Positions 24,845 to 34,100 of a stretch of DNA of 64,000 bases are shown piece after piece. The notes under the pieces are model-generated. The model ran no database searches, was not told the DNA's origin, and saw only the letters and a program-made list of their open reading frames with translations. Positions within the stretch are counted from its first letter, which is position 1; every line of letters starts with the position of its first letter. A program made the position numbers and the translations under genes. Source of the stretch: Pontibacter amylolyticus (GTDB lineage Bacteria > Bacteroidota > Bacteroidia > Cytophagales > Hymenobacteraceae); contig NZ_BMFP01000001.1 in NCBI RefSeq assembly GCF_014638845.1, positions 519,337 to 583,336 on the forward strand. Direction: 5' to 3'.

Positions 24845-26179
24845 TTATCGGTTGATGTCTATGTTTCCAAGGGCTCGCTGCAGGTCTAGCTTGCTGGAGA
24901 GCACACTGTAAAGGGCATTGTAGTAATTGAGTTGGGTCGTGCGCAGTTCGGTTTCGGCCACGATCAGGTCCACGTAGGCCTTCACGCCCTCGTCATACTG
25001 CAGCTTGATGATCTCGTACACCTCTTCGGCCATCACCAGGTTCTGCTGCACCGTGCGCCACTCTGTGTAGTCGCCTTTGTAGTTGGCCAGCGCCGTCTGG
25101 TATTCGGTGTTGATGGCCCTGCGCGTGTCTTCGATCTGCACATCCAGGCGGTCTTCCTGCAGCTGCGCGATCTTCAGGTTTTGCAGCCTTCTGGTGCCCT
25201 GAAAGATCGGGAGAGACGCCTGTATACCTACCGACGAGTTGGGGAAGTGCTGGTTATAAAGGTTAGCAAACTCGTTGTTGAAGTACAGGAGGTTGTAGTT
25301 GGCAAAAGCGGACACAGTCGGCAGGAAGCTCCAGCGGTTGTAGGCCGTGTTCAGCTTCAGCAGCTCGCGCTGTGTCTGCAATTGCTGCAGTTCCACCCTT
25401 TTGTCGAAGGCGATCAGTTCGGTGGTGTCTACCTGCACCTCCTGCTCCATGCGACCATAATTATAAGTCAGGTTCAGCTCTTGCTCCACCGGATAGCCCA
25501 TCAGCTGTTTCAGGTAGGCCAGGCTGGCTTTAATGCTCTCCTGCACCCGCTTGCGGTCCGACCGGATGTTGGCCAGGGTAATGGCGGCACGCTGGTAATC
25601 GGTCTTGTCCACGATGCCTACCTCGTAGCGACTGCGGGCGTCATTGTACTGCTTCTCCTGGCGCGAAATGTTCTGGTCCAGGATGCGCAGCTGCTCCTTG
25701 GTGAGCAGCACGTTGTAGTAGGCCTTGCTCACCTCCACCACTGTGTTGATGCGGGTGTCGGTCACCTGCTGGCTCAGCAACTGCTTCCTGGAGTTAGACG
25801 CCTTGGTGGCGAGAAACAGGTTGTTGTCAAAAATATTCTGGGTGGCCTGCAGAGCTATGTTGGAGTTGTACTTCTGCCCGAAGGTAATGATCTCGCCTCC
25901 GATCGGCTGCTGTGGCCGCTTGATATTGTAAGTACCGCCAAAGTTGGCACTGAGCTGCGGAAACCATCCTGACAGGCTGGACCTGATCTCCCGGTTGCCG
26001 ATCTGTTCGTCGATCAGCGCCTGCTCCATGGCTGCGGTGTTTTCCAGGGCATAGTTCACAACCTGCTCCAGCGTCAGGCTGTCAGTTGTTGCCGCGCCCC
26101 TGTTGTCCTGCGCGAGCAGGGTGCCGGGCGCCAGCAGGCAGGCTATCAGCAAGGGCTTAAAATATGTCTTTAACTTCAT
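24845..26179 (-). CDS. TolC-family outer membrane efflux protein
   Basis: The 444 residues begin with a signal peptide (KPLLIACLLAPGTLLAQ) and contain two repeats of the OEP domain, with LTLEQVVNYALENTAAMEQA at the start and VVEVSKAYYNVLLTKEQLRI and YDEGVKAYVDLIVAETELRT as coiled-coil hairpins. The protein forms the outer-membrane channel for the adaptor and pump encoded downstream. It is separated from the tetR gene by 164 bp, so a second promoter is possible. Confidence 0.96.
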   Translation of the reverse strand: MKLKTYFKPLLIACLLAPGTLLAQDNRGAATTDSLTLEQVVNYALENTAAMEQALIDEQIGNREIRSSLSGWFPQLSANFGGTYNIKRPQQPIGGEIITFGQKYNSNIALQATQNIFDNNLFLATKASNSRKQLLSQQVTDTRINTVVEVSKAYYNVLLTKEQLRILDQNISRQEKQYNDARSRYEVGIVDKTDYQRAAITLANIRSDRKRVQESIKASLAYLKQLMGYPVEQELNLTYNYGRMEQEVQVDTTELIAFDKRVELQQLQTQRELLKLNTAYNRWSFLPTVSAFANYNLLYFNNEFANLYNQHFPNSSVGIQASLPIFQGTRRLQNLKIAQLQEDRLDVQIEDTRRAINTEYQTALANYKGDYTEWRTVQQNLVMAEEVYEIIKLQYDEGVKAYVDLIVAETELRTTQLNYYNALYSVLSSKLDLQRALGNIDINR

Positions 26180-26343
26180 GTATAGGTTTGATGTTCAGCT
26201 TTTTGATTGAGTATTAAACGTGCAGATGTGGCAACCGGTGGTACTGCTGCAGCTTTAGTTTTTTCTTTCATGTTTCATCTTGGCGCTTGTAGTTATTGTT
26301 TAAACACTAATAGGCTTGCATTTTTTTGCCTTGGGAGCAGTCG

Positions 26344-26919
26344 CTAACGATCAAGGGCAATTCCATCCCAGAGCAACTGCTGTATCTGTTGCAGCTCTTT
26401 TCTGTCGAAGTGGAGTCGGCCACTGGCTGTCATTTTGGCCATCGAGATGATACTGCTATGGGTGAGCGTGGCCAGAATCTTGGGGCTTACTTTTTTCAAC
26501 TCCCCTTCTTGTATGCCGCGCTCAAAAAAGGCGAACAGCAAGGTATAGAACCTGTCTTCCGCAAGTGGCGGCATGGTGGTGTGGTATGGCGAGTTCACAA
26601 ACTGCTCGAAAAACCTCAGCAAATCCTGGTTGTCGCGGTAAAAGGTATAAAGCCCGGTCCAGAGCTTAAAAAAGCACTCCTTGAAAGGTATGGTAGCGGT
26701 ACTCTCCCGCTCCACCACGGCAACCGCCTGCTGCTGCGCATAGTTAAACAACTCACGGAGCAAATGTTCCTTGCTCTCGAAGTAGTGGTAGATCGTGCCC
26801 GCAGCCACCCCCGCATGCTTGGCCACCATGCTCATAGGCGTACCATGGAAGCCGTTCTCCCGGACCAGCTCCATCGTGCTTTTGAATATGGCCCTCTTCT
26901 TATCCGACATCTGCTCCAT
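26344..26919 (-). CDS. TetR/AcrR-family repressor of the efflux operon
   Basis: The 191-residue protein has an N-terminal TetR helix-turn-helix (STMELVRENGFHGTPMSMVA, then AGVAAGTIYHYFESKEHLL) and an all-helical ligand-binding domain. A strong Shine-Dalgarno GGAGG lies 8 bases before the ATG at 26919; an ATG at 26946 is nine codons earlier but only 8 bases after a TAGCTTTG box and has no ribosome site. It heads the efflux genes and probably represses them and itself, as AcrR does. Confidence 0.93.
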   Translation of the reverse strand: MEQMSDKKRAIFKSTMELVRENGFHGTPMSMVAKHAGVAAGTIYHYFESKEHLLRELFNYAQQQAVAVVERESTATIPFKECFFKLWTGLYTFYRDNQDLLRFFEQFVNSPYHTTMPPLAEDRFYTLLFAFFERGIQEGELKKVSPKILATLTHSSIISMAKMTASGRLHFDRKELQQIQQLLWDGIALDR

Positions 26920-26954
26920 AGACACAACCTCCAATTGAATGTTCATTCGGTTTG

Positions 26955-26977
26955 CAAAGCTACGGTTGTAGCTACAA
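26955..26977 (-). promoter_or_regulatory. promoter box with palindromic TetR operator candidate
   Basis: TAGCTTTG (26955-26962, minus strand) matches the -7 box. Immediately upstream the 12-bp perfect palindrome TTGTAGCTACAA (26966-26977) lies between the -7 and -33 positions. A TetR dimer bound there would block transcription of its own gene and the pump genes. Confidence 0.6.
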
Positions 26978-27107
26978 TTGTGAAAGCATTTCCGCCGAAA
27001 AGCAGAAATTTCTGGCCAAACGACTCCGAAAGCATGGTAAATAAACGGGATTGCATGCGGAAACGTAAATATAGCTATAGCGCATTTTTTAATTAAATCA
27101 TACAGCC

Positions 27108-27566
27108 ATGGCTCTTACACACGAATTCCGCCACAGCCCCCGTATCAACAGCGCCAACAACCCGGTCTGGATGGACGGACTTAGAATCCTCCTCGGCCTG
27201 TTCCTATTTGTAAAAGGGATACTGTTTCTGGAGCACACCACCGACGTTTTCTTCCTCTTCACTTCCAGCCAGGACGTGCTTCCGACTGGCAAGGCGCACT
27301 TTCTCACCAGCCTGGTGCATGTAGTGGGCGGCCTGATGATCGCTTTTGGGATGCTCACGCGCCTGGCGCTGCTTTGCCAGATCCCGATCCTGCTTGGCGC
27401 GCTGCTGGTCGTGGACCCGCAGCGGGGCGCCCTCCTGGGTGACTCCGAGCTGATCATGACCCTGATCGTCACGGCCCTTATCCTGTTCTTTATGATCAAA
27501 GGTCCCGGCCGCTACTCCATCGATAATAAGGTGCTGCGACCAAAGCGATCGGGGGTAGAAGCTTAG
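27108..27566 (+). CDS. DoxX-like membrane protein
   Basis: The 152 residues have four helices (DGLRILLGLFLFVKGILFLE, HFLTSLVHVVGGLMIAFGML, LALLCQIPILLGALLVVDPQ, LIMTLIVTALILFFMIKGPG) and the RILLGLFLFVKGILF opening of the DoxX-like family. It sits divergent from the efflux operon. The role is unknown; the paralogue at 8812 is in the quinone region. Confidence 0.85.
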   Translation: MALTHEFRHSPRINSANNPVWMDGLRILLGLFLFVKGILFLEHTTDVFFLFTSSQDVLPTGKAHFLTSLVHVVGGLMIAFGMLTRLALLCQIPILLGALLVVDPQRGALLGDSELIMTLIVTALILFFMIKGPGRYSIDNKVLRPKRSGVEA

Positions 27567-27600
27567 GCTTGAAGCAGGTTTGACTTGCTGAAAAATATCA

Positions 27601-28026
27601 ATGCCCATGCTATTGGAAACAAGCCTTAGAATGGTTAGATCATCAGGAAATTTCGTTCGCTACGCCTTAGGGATATTGCTCCTTATAGTAGCATTGAACG
27701 CATTTGGCGGCGGGTATTACGGCTTGTCGGGAGCAGAAGATATTCCCACTGAATGGTTAGAGGGCAGTCCCTTTCAGGACTATTTTATTCCAAGCCTATT
27801 CCTCTTTTTTATTATTGGAGGCTATGCTCTTGTTACTGCTATTGCTGTGTTTAGAAGACACCGCCTAGCAGGTATGATAGCTTATAGCTACGGTATAATC
27901 CTACTGCTTTGGATCGCGATACAGGTTGCCATCATAGGATACACGTCTTGGTTACAACCGGCTACTGCTGTTGCAGCTATTATCATTCTTATATTAACGT
28001 GGCAACTTCCCAAGCAGGAGCACTGA
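27601..28026 (+). CDS. membrane protein of unknown function
   Basis: The 141 residues contain four membrane helices (YALGILLLIVALNAFGGGYY, FIPSLFLFFIIGGYALVTAI, YSYGIILLLWIAIQVAIIGY, PATAVAAIIILILTW) and a short acidic loop EDIPTEWLEGSPFQDYF. This pattern recalls small uncharacterised proteins of Bacillota and Bacteroidota. It is more AT-rich than its neighbours and lies 34 bp after the DoxX-like gene. Confidence 0.75.
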   Translation: MPMLLETSLRMVRSSGNFVRYALGILLLIVALNAFGGGYYGLSGAEDIPTEWLEGSPFQDYFIPSLFLFFIIGGYALVTAIAVFRRHRLAGMIAYSYGIILLLWIAIQVAIIGYTSWLQPATAVAAIIILILTWQLPKQEH

Positions 28027-28223
28027 ACTCCTTTAGCTTTGTAGTACTGCAATTCTCACCTTCGCTTTTACCTGACCAGGCGTAGTAATGACTGGAAGAG
28101 AATGAATATGTTCCACTAAAAGGACTAACAGGCATCGCCGAAGCTGATACTTCCTATCTGTCACTAACTGGATTAAACAGTTATACCTGCCTCTCCAAGG
28201 TATAGCCAAAAGATTAGGCTTTT

Positions 28224-28787
28224 CTACTCCAACGTTTCGACAAAGAGCCGGAGTTCCTGGTATACCTCGGCAAGCTTCCGGGGCGGGAAATGCGCGTTCA
28301 AGCCGCTGGGGTTAGGCAATACCCACAGCTTCGTGTTCCCGATGGTCTGCTCCTGTATACCTATACCTGCAGTTGCTTTTCCGAAGGCCACGCGATAGGC
28401 GGATATACCCAGCAAAGCCAGCACCTGCGGCTGGTACCCGATCACTTTCTCCTCTAGCTTAAACGCTCCTTCTTTCAGCTCCGCCGCTGACAACTCAGCG
28501 GCATTGGCCGTGGCCCTGTCCACAACGTTAGTGATTCCGAAACCCAGGTCCAGCAGCTCGCTTTCTTCCTCGGGCAGGTATAGCCGGGGCGTAAAACCTG
28601 CCGCGTGCATGGTTGGCCAGAAGCGGTTGCCCGGACGCGCAAAGTGATGCCCCACCACAGCCGTGTAAAGTCCCGGATTGATGCCGCAGAAAAGGACTTT
28701 GAGGTTGGGCGCTACGATATCAGGCAAGGTTCTCCCGTTTGCCGCCGCCAGTTCTTCTTTGGTAGGTCTTCGTTTTTGAGGTTGCAT
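28224..28787 (-). CDS. mug: G/U mismatch-specific DNA glycosylase
   Basis: The 187 residues carry the family active-site motifs FCGINPGLYTAVVGHHFARP (GINPG with the catalytic Asn, near 34-38) and LPNPSGLNAHFP near 150. Mug removes uracil or ethenocytosine opposite guanine. It is monocistronic; two converging octamer halves (TTATACCT and AGGTATAG, 28181-28205) form a small hairpin just past the stop. The 40-residue N-terminus rich in Lys/Arg is slightly longer than in E. coli. Confidence 0.93.
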   Translation of the reverse strand: MQPQKRRPTKEELAAANGRTLPDIVAPNLKVLFCGINPGLYTAVVGHHFARPGNRFWPTMHAAGFTPRLYLPEEESELLDLGFGITNVVDRATANAAELSAAELKEGAFKLEEKVIGYQPQVLALLGISAYRVAFGKATAGIGIQEQTIGNTKLWVLPNPSGLNAHFPPRKLAEVYQELRLFVETLE

Positions 28788-28987
28788 ACCTGTTCTTTAC
28801 TGAGGCTTGGTGATTGCAGTTATATCCGGGGCTAGGTATAGCATGGGTTGGTCTAGGATGAATAAAGTTGGCAGGCAGGTAATTTGCTGAAGTGGGTGTG
28901 TTATTCCGTTTATCTGCTATATTTGGAGTATAGCAGGAGTAGTATTCCTGCTATACTATAGTTACCTGTAATTAGAATAACAAATAA

Positions 28988-29482
28988 ATGAATAAAAGTA
29001 TCGATGAAAACCTTTTCAGATCAATATTAGAACATATTGACCCCGAATTGGATGACGACAAAGAAATTAAAGGTCGTGCTTTCGATCTTATCGATATTTT
29101 AGTTGAAAATCATTATGATGATGACTTTTGCCAATTAATTATCAATTCAATCAAACCAGGAACTGATTTAAGAAAAGTAGCAAGAATTTTAGATATTCTA
29201 ATTTGGTCAACTCCAGACAACGGAACTAAACTGGACAGATTAACCAGTAACTGGTTGAATAGTGGTGATAAGTTAAAAGTTAAGACACTTTTATTTAGAA
29301 AAGATTGGTTGCCATCTGAAGATAGTTGGTCAAAAGAGAACATTGTAATTAAAGAACATTTTCCAGAACTGATTGAATTAGCCGATTTTTATTCTGAAGA
29401 AATAGAACTGTTTAATAAGACAGGACTAAGGCGAATAAATAAACTTAAAGAATTAATAAAAACAGCAGGTAACAACGCCTAA
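28988..29482 (+). CDS. unknown AT-rich accessory protein
   Basis: The family is not recognised. The 164 residues are acidic and helical (DENLFRSILEHIDPELDDDK, DICQ-like DDFCQLIINSIKPGTDLRKV, ELADFYSEEIELFNKTGLRR) with helical-repeat character. Codon use is strongly AT-biased compared with flanking genes, suggesting recent transfer. Its stop codon falls inside an imperfect hairpin (29474-29514). The HigBA-like pair follows. Confidence 0.75.
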   Translation: MNKSIDENLFRSILEHIDPELDDDKEIKGRAFDLIDILVENHYDDDFCQLIINSIKPGTDLRKVARILDILIWSTPDNGTKLDRLTSNWLNSGDKLKVKTLLFRKDWLPSEDSWSKENIVIKEHFPELIELADFYSEEIELFNKTGLRRINKLKELIKTAGNNA

Positions 29483-29514
29483 AAATCACTTCGCGCTTTT
29501 TAGCCAAGTCCGTT
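29474..29514. repeat. bulged inverted repeat overlapping a gene end, attC-like
   Basis: AACG and TAAAAA on the left pair with TTTTTA and CGTT on the right, with an asymmetric bulge and a GC-rich loop (TCACTTCGCGC). A single-strand hairpin at the end of a promoterless-looking AT-rich gene resembles integron attC or related cassette ends, but the core sites are not canonical. A second inverted repeat, GTGGAGC / GCTCCAC, lies after the antitoxin gene (30262-30303). Confidence 0.35.
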
Positions 29515-29588
29515 CTATGCGATTTCAAAGTATGAATTTGTATTTCAACAAAGTTTCACTTTAGAGCAACTTTCTATATCTTTACTTC

Positions 29589-29936
29589 GTGAATGATAAA
29601 GAAAAACATCGGAGAATAATTTTCTATAAAGAGTACTTTCAAGATTTTTTTCTCAAGCAAAGGGACAAGGTGAGAGATAAAATTATCTGGACCCTTAACT
29701 TAATTGAAGAACTTGAAAGGGTTCCTGAAACCTATCTCAAGCATTTAGAAAGTACTGACGGGCTTTTTGAGATTCGGGTACAACAAGGAAGTGATATTTT
29801 TCGGATTTTCTGTTTTTTCGATGAAGGCAAATTAGTCGTTCTGGCAAATGGCTTTCAAAAGAAAACACAAAAGACGCCTAAAAAGGAAATTGAAAGAGCA
29901 TTAAAAATCAAAGCAGAATATGAAAGCGAGAAATAA
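29589..29936 (+). CDS. HigB/Gp49-like toxin of a type II toxin-antitoxin pair
   Basis: The 115-residue basic protein has the RelE/HigB fold signature: LKHLESTDGLFEIRVQQGSD, IFRIFCFFDEGKLVVLANGF and QKKTQKTPKKEIERALKI. Such toxins are ribosome-dependent mRNA endonucleases. The start is GTG, with a TATCTTTA near-match to the promoter box 9 bases upstream. The antitoxin gene follows after 7 bp, the usual HigBA order (toxin first). Low GC suggests transfer. Confidence 0.9.
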   Translation: MNDKEKHRRIIFYKEYFQDFFLKQRDKVRDKIIWTLNLIEELERVPETYLKHLESTDGLFEIRVQQGSDIFRIFCFFDEGKLVVLANGFQKKTQKTPKKEIERALKIKAEYESEK

Positions 29937-29943
29937 TAACATC

Positions 29944-30225
29944 ATGACACTTGACCAATTTAAGGAAAAGCACTACGGTAAAGTAGGAACCAAAAAGCGT
30001 GATGAATTGGAAGAAGGATATGAAAACTTCAAAATTGGCGCTTTGATTCATGATGCCAGATTAGAAAAAGGTTTAACACAGGAAGAGTTAGCTGCAAAAG
30101 TTGGAACCTCTAAGTCCTACATCTCCAAAATTGAAAATAATATCAAAGAAGTGCGTTTGTCGACCTTAAAAAAAATCATTGAGCTAGGGTTAGGAGGACA
30201 CCTAGAACTTTCAATCAAGCTATAA
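29944..30225 (+). CDS. HigA-like Xre-family antitoxin
   Basis: The 93-residue protein starts with the antitoxin lead TLDQFKEKHYGKVGTKKRDE and has an Xre helix-turn-helix (ARLEKGLTQEELAAKVGTSK, then SYISKIENN). It would bind and neutralise the toxin and repress the operon. The ATG at 29944 was chosen because homologues begin at this TL-x-x-h-K segment; an ATG at 29920 would overlap the toxin gene by 17 bp. Confidence 0.9.
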   Translation: MTLDQFKEKHYGKVGTKKRDELEEGYENFKIGALIHDARLEKGLTQEELAAKVGTSKSYISKIENNIKEVRLSTLKKIIELGLGGHLELSIKL

Positions 30226-30350
30226 TCTTTGGGAAAAAGAAGCAAAACCGCATATAACCCAGTGGAGCCGTAACCCTTGCTATGCTTAGGAATACAGCTC
30301 CACAAGCACCTTATGGCGGCATTTATAAAGGAATCATTCAAAGTATAAAT

Positions 30351-30821
30351 ATGAACAACAACGATATTTTACGCCGGCTCCGCTATACATTTGATTTTAA
30401 TGACTCTAAACTGATGGAGCTTTTTAAGTCTGGGGGGGAGCAGGTAACCCGCGCAGAAATCATCGAGTTGATGAAAAAGGAAGATGAGCCCGGGTTTAAG
30501 GAAATGAGCGACCTGCACCTGGCAGCTTTTCTCAATGGTTTTATAAACGAGAAACGCGGCAAAAAAGAAGGCGAGCAACCTAAGCCCGAAAATAAACTGA
30601 ATAACAACATAATACTTCGTAAGCTCAAAATTGCCCTGAACCTGATAGACGAAGACATCCTGGATATTCTGGAACTGGTAAAATTCCGTTTAAGCAAGCA
30701 CGAACTCAGCGCCTTTTTTCGCAAACCCGACCACCAGCATTACCGCCCGCTCCAAGACCAGATTCTGCGCAACTTCCTACACGGCTTGCAACTAAAGCAC
30801 CAACCCGAATCAGGTAAATAA
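30351..30821 (+). CDS. DUF1456 (YehS-like) protein
   Basis: The 156 residues contain two copies of the DUF1456 unit: NNDILRRLRYTFDFNDSKLM ... AAFLNGFINEKRG and NNNIILRKLKIALNLIDEDI ... LRNFLHGLQ. E. coli YehS has the same two-repeat layout; the function is unknown. The ATG at 30351 opens exactly at the family start; an earlier ATG would add 23 residues through the inverted repeat. Confidence 0.92.
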   Translation: MNNNDILRRLRYTFDFNDSKLMELFKSGGEQVTRAEIIELMKKEDEPGFKEMSDLHLAAFLNGFINEKRGKKEGEQPKPENKLNNNIILRKLKIALNLIDEDILDILELVKFRLSKHELSAFFRKPDHQHYRPLQDQILRNFLHGLQLKHQPESGK

Positions 30822-31086
30822 GGTAGTTTTAAAACTCGCAAAATGCACAAAGCTTAGTAGAAGCCTAACCCAGTTCTCCCCTACTCTTCTCGAAAAAATA
30901 TACTTAATTTGGCCGAAAATTGGCTTACAAGGAATTTTACATATAAATGAGCAGCATTCAGGAAGCTCTTCTCACCACACCTTGTCCTTGGTTAGTGCAC
31001 GCCCACAACCAGCACCAACCAGACAATTACAATAGAAATGCCGCTAATCTTGGCCCTTTCCTGCCCAATTATCTAAATTTGAACCG

Positions 31087-31094
31087 TATCTTTG
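31087..31094 (+). promoter_or_regulatory. TATCTTTG -7 promoter box of purL
   Basis: This is an exact TAnnTTTG match 21 bases before the purL ATG, giving a leader of about 15 bases. A -33 TTG at normal spacing is not obvious. Confidence 0.5.
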
Positions 31095-31115
31095 CGTATA
31101 GAAAAATAACTAAGC

Positions 31116-34100
31116 ATGCTTCACTTCTTTTTTAGTCAGCCCGATACAGTTTACGCCGTACAAACCGAGCGGGAACTAAACGCTACAGACATTCAAAAAC
31201 TGGAATGGTTATTCGGCAACGCCACTCTAAAGCAGGAAACTGTGCTGAGTGGCTTTTTTGTTGGTCCTCGTGCCGCTATGATCACCCCATGGAGTACTAA
31301 CGCGGTGGAAATCACGCAGAACATGGGCATCGAGGGGATTATCCGGATCGAAGAGTTTAAAACAGTTGCAGAAGATTTCACCGACTTCGACCCGATGCTT
31401 TCCCAAAGGTATAAGAGCCTGGATCAGGAAATCTACACCATCAACATACAGCCGGAGCCTGTGCAGCCTGTGGAGGACATCGCTGCCTATAACAAGCAGG
31501 AAGGTCTGTCGCTGAGCGAAGAGGAAGTGGATTACTTAAACCAACTTTCCGAAAGACTGGGCAGACCGCTGACCGATTCTGAAGTTTTCGGCTTCTCGCA
31601 GGTGAACTCCGAGCACTGCCGCCACAAGATCTTCAATGGCAAGTTTGTGATCGATGGCGTAGAGAAAGAAAGCTCGCTTTTCAAGCTGATCCGCAAAACT
31701 TCCGAAAAGAACCCGAACGATATCGTTTCAGCTTACAAAGATAACGTGGCCTTTGTAAAAGGGCCGGTAGTGCAGCAATTCGCACCAAAACGTGCCGACG
31801 TGCCTGACTATTACCAGGTAACTGACTTCGAATCGGTCATCTCCATCAAAGCAGAAACGCACAACTTCCCGACTACGGTGGAGCCTTTCAACGGCGCCGC
31901 AACCGGCTCGGGTGGTGAGATCCGCGACCGTCTGGCTGGCGGACAGGGAGCGCTGCCATTGGCTGGAACGGCTGTGTATATGACCGCCCTTTCCCGTCTC
32001 GAAAAAGACCGTCCGTGGGAACAGGCGACACAGGAAAGAAAGTGGCTCTACCAGACGCCAATGGATATCCTGATCAAAGCTTCGAACGGCGCCACGGATT
32101 TTGGTAACAAGTTCGGTCAGCCACTGATCACGGGTTCGGTGCTGACCTTCGAGCACGATGAAAAAGCTGATCAACTGGAAGCTCCTCGCAAACTGGGCTA
32201 CGACAAAGTGATCATGCTGGCAGGTGGCGTTGGCTACGGCAAAGCAAGCCAGGCGCAGAAAGGACACCCGAAAACAGGTGATAAAATCGTGATCCTGGGT
32301 GGTGAGAACTACCGCATCGGTATGGGCGGCGCTGCCGTTTCCTCTGCCGACACTGGTGAGCACGGTACAGGTATAGAACTGAACGCCATCCAGCGCTCGA
32401 ACCCTGAAATGCAGAAACGCGCTGCCAATGCCATTCGTGGTATGGTGGAAAGCGAGCACAACCCGATCGTTTCGATCCACGACCACGGTGCCGGCGGACA
32501 CTTAAACTGCCTTTCGGAACTGGTGGAAGAAACCGGTGGCAAAATTGACCTGGACAAACTGCCGGTTGGCGATCCTACCCTTTCCGCCAAAGAGATCATC
32601 GGCAACGAGTCGCAGGAGCGCATGGGCCTGGTGATCGGTGAAAAAGATATTGAAACACTTCAGAAAATAGCCGAGCGCGAACGTGCCCCCATGTATACCG
32701 TGGGCGACGTGACCGGCGACCATCGCTTCACATTTGAATCAGGCTCCACCGGCGAAAGACCGATGGACCTGGAGCTGAGTGACATGTTCGGCAGCTCGCC
32801 TAAAGTGGTGATGAACGACAAGACGGTTGCCAGAGAATACCAGCCGGTGACCTACGATCAAAGCCAGCTGCATACCTACCTCGAGCAGGTGCTGCAACTC
32901 GAAGCCGTGGCCTGTAAAGACTGGCTCACGAATAAAGTAGACCGTTGTGTGGGTGGCCGTGTAGCGAAACAGCAGTGCGCTGGTCCGCTGCAATTGCCGC
33001 TGAACAACTGCGGTGTGATGGCGCTGGATTTCCAGGGTAAGGAGGGTGTTGCTACTTCGGTAGGCCATGCCCCGATCTCGGCCCTGATCGATCCGGCAGC
33101 GGGCAGCCGCAATGCCATTGGCGAATCGCTCTCCAATATCGTGTGGGCTCCTATGAAGAACGGCTTGCAAAGCGTTTCGCTTTCTGCCAACTGGATGTGG
33201 GCTTCCAAGAACGAAGGCGAAGACGCCCGTCTGTACAAAGCCGTAGAAGCCTGCTCTGAATTTGCGATTGCCCTGGGCATCAACATCCCGACAGGCAAGG
33301 ACTCGCTTTCGATGAAGCAGAAGTATAAGGACGAGGACGTAATTGCGCCGGGCACCGTGATCATTTCAGCAGCAGGTAACTGCAGCAGTGTGCGCCAGGT
33401 GGTAGAGCCGGTGTTGCAGCACAATGGCGGCAACATTTACTACATCAACCTGTCAAACGACAACTTTAAGCTAGGCGGTTCTTCTTTCGCGCAGGTCCTG
33501 AACAAGATCGGAAACGAAACGCCAGATATCACAGACGCGGCGCTGTTCAAGAATGCTTTCAACACCCTGCAGCAGCTGATCAAGGAAGGTAAAATTGCCG
33601 CAGGTCACGATATTGGCAGTGGCGGTCTGATCACGACCCTGCTGGAGATGTGCTTTGCTGATAACAACCTGGGTGCCTCCATTGACCTGACTTCGCTTGG
33701 TGAGGCAGACAGCATCAGAGTGCTGTTCGCCGAGAACATCGGGGTGGTTTTCCAGGCTTCGGCAGAGGTTGAGGAAACGCTGAACGAGAACCAGGTTCCT
33801 TTCCATAAAATAGGTACAGCGACCTCTTCTGCCACGCTGGAACTGAAGAACGGAAACGATGCCTATACCTTCGACATCGCGCAGCTGCGTGACACCTGGT
33901 TCAAGACCTCATATCTGCTCGACATCAAGCAAAGCGGACCGCATAGCGCCAGAGAGCGATTCGAGAACTACAAGAAGCACGAACTGACCTATACCTTCCC
34001 GGCAGGATTTGACGGCAAAAAGCCAGCCATCGACAGCTCCAAGCCAAGAATCAAGGCGGCCATCATCCGCGAAAAAGGAAGCAACTCGGAGCGTGAAATG

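Noticed and set aside
28988..30821. A complete integron or phage island
   Set aside because: There is no integrase, recombinase, structural phage gene or canonical attC core; only composition and hairpins hint at transfer.
30947..31135. Short frame overlapping the purL start
   Set aside because: It covers the purL promoter box and overlaps the real start; the translation is not protein-like.
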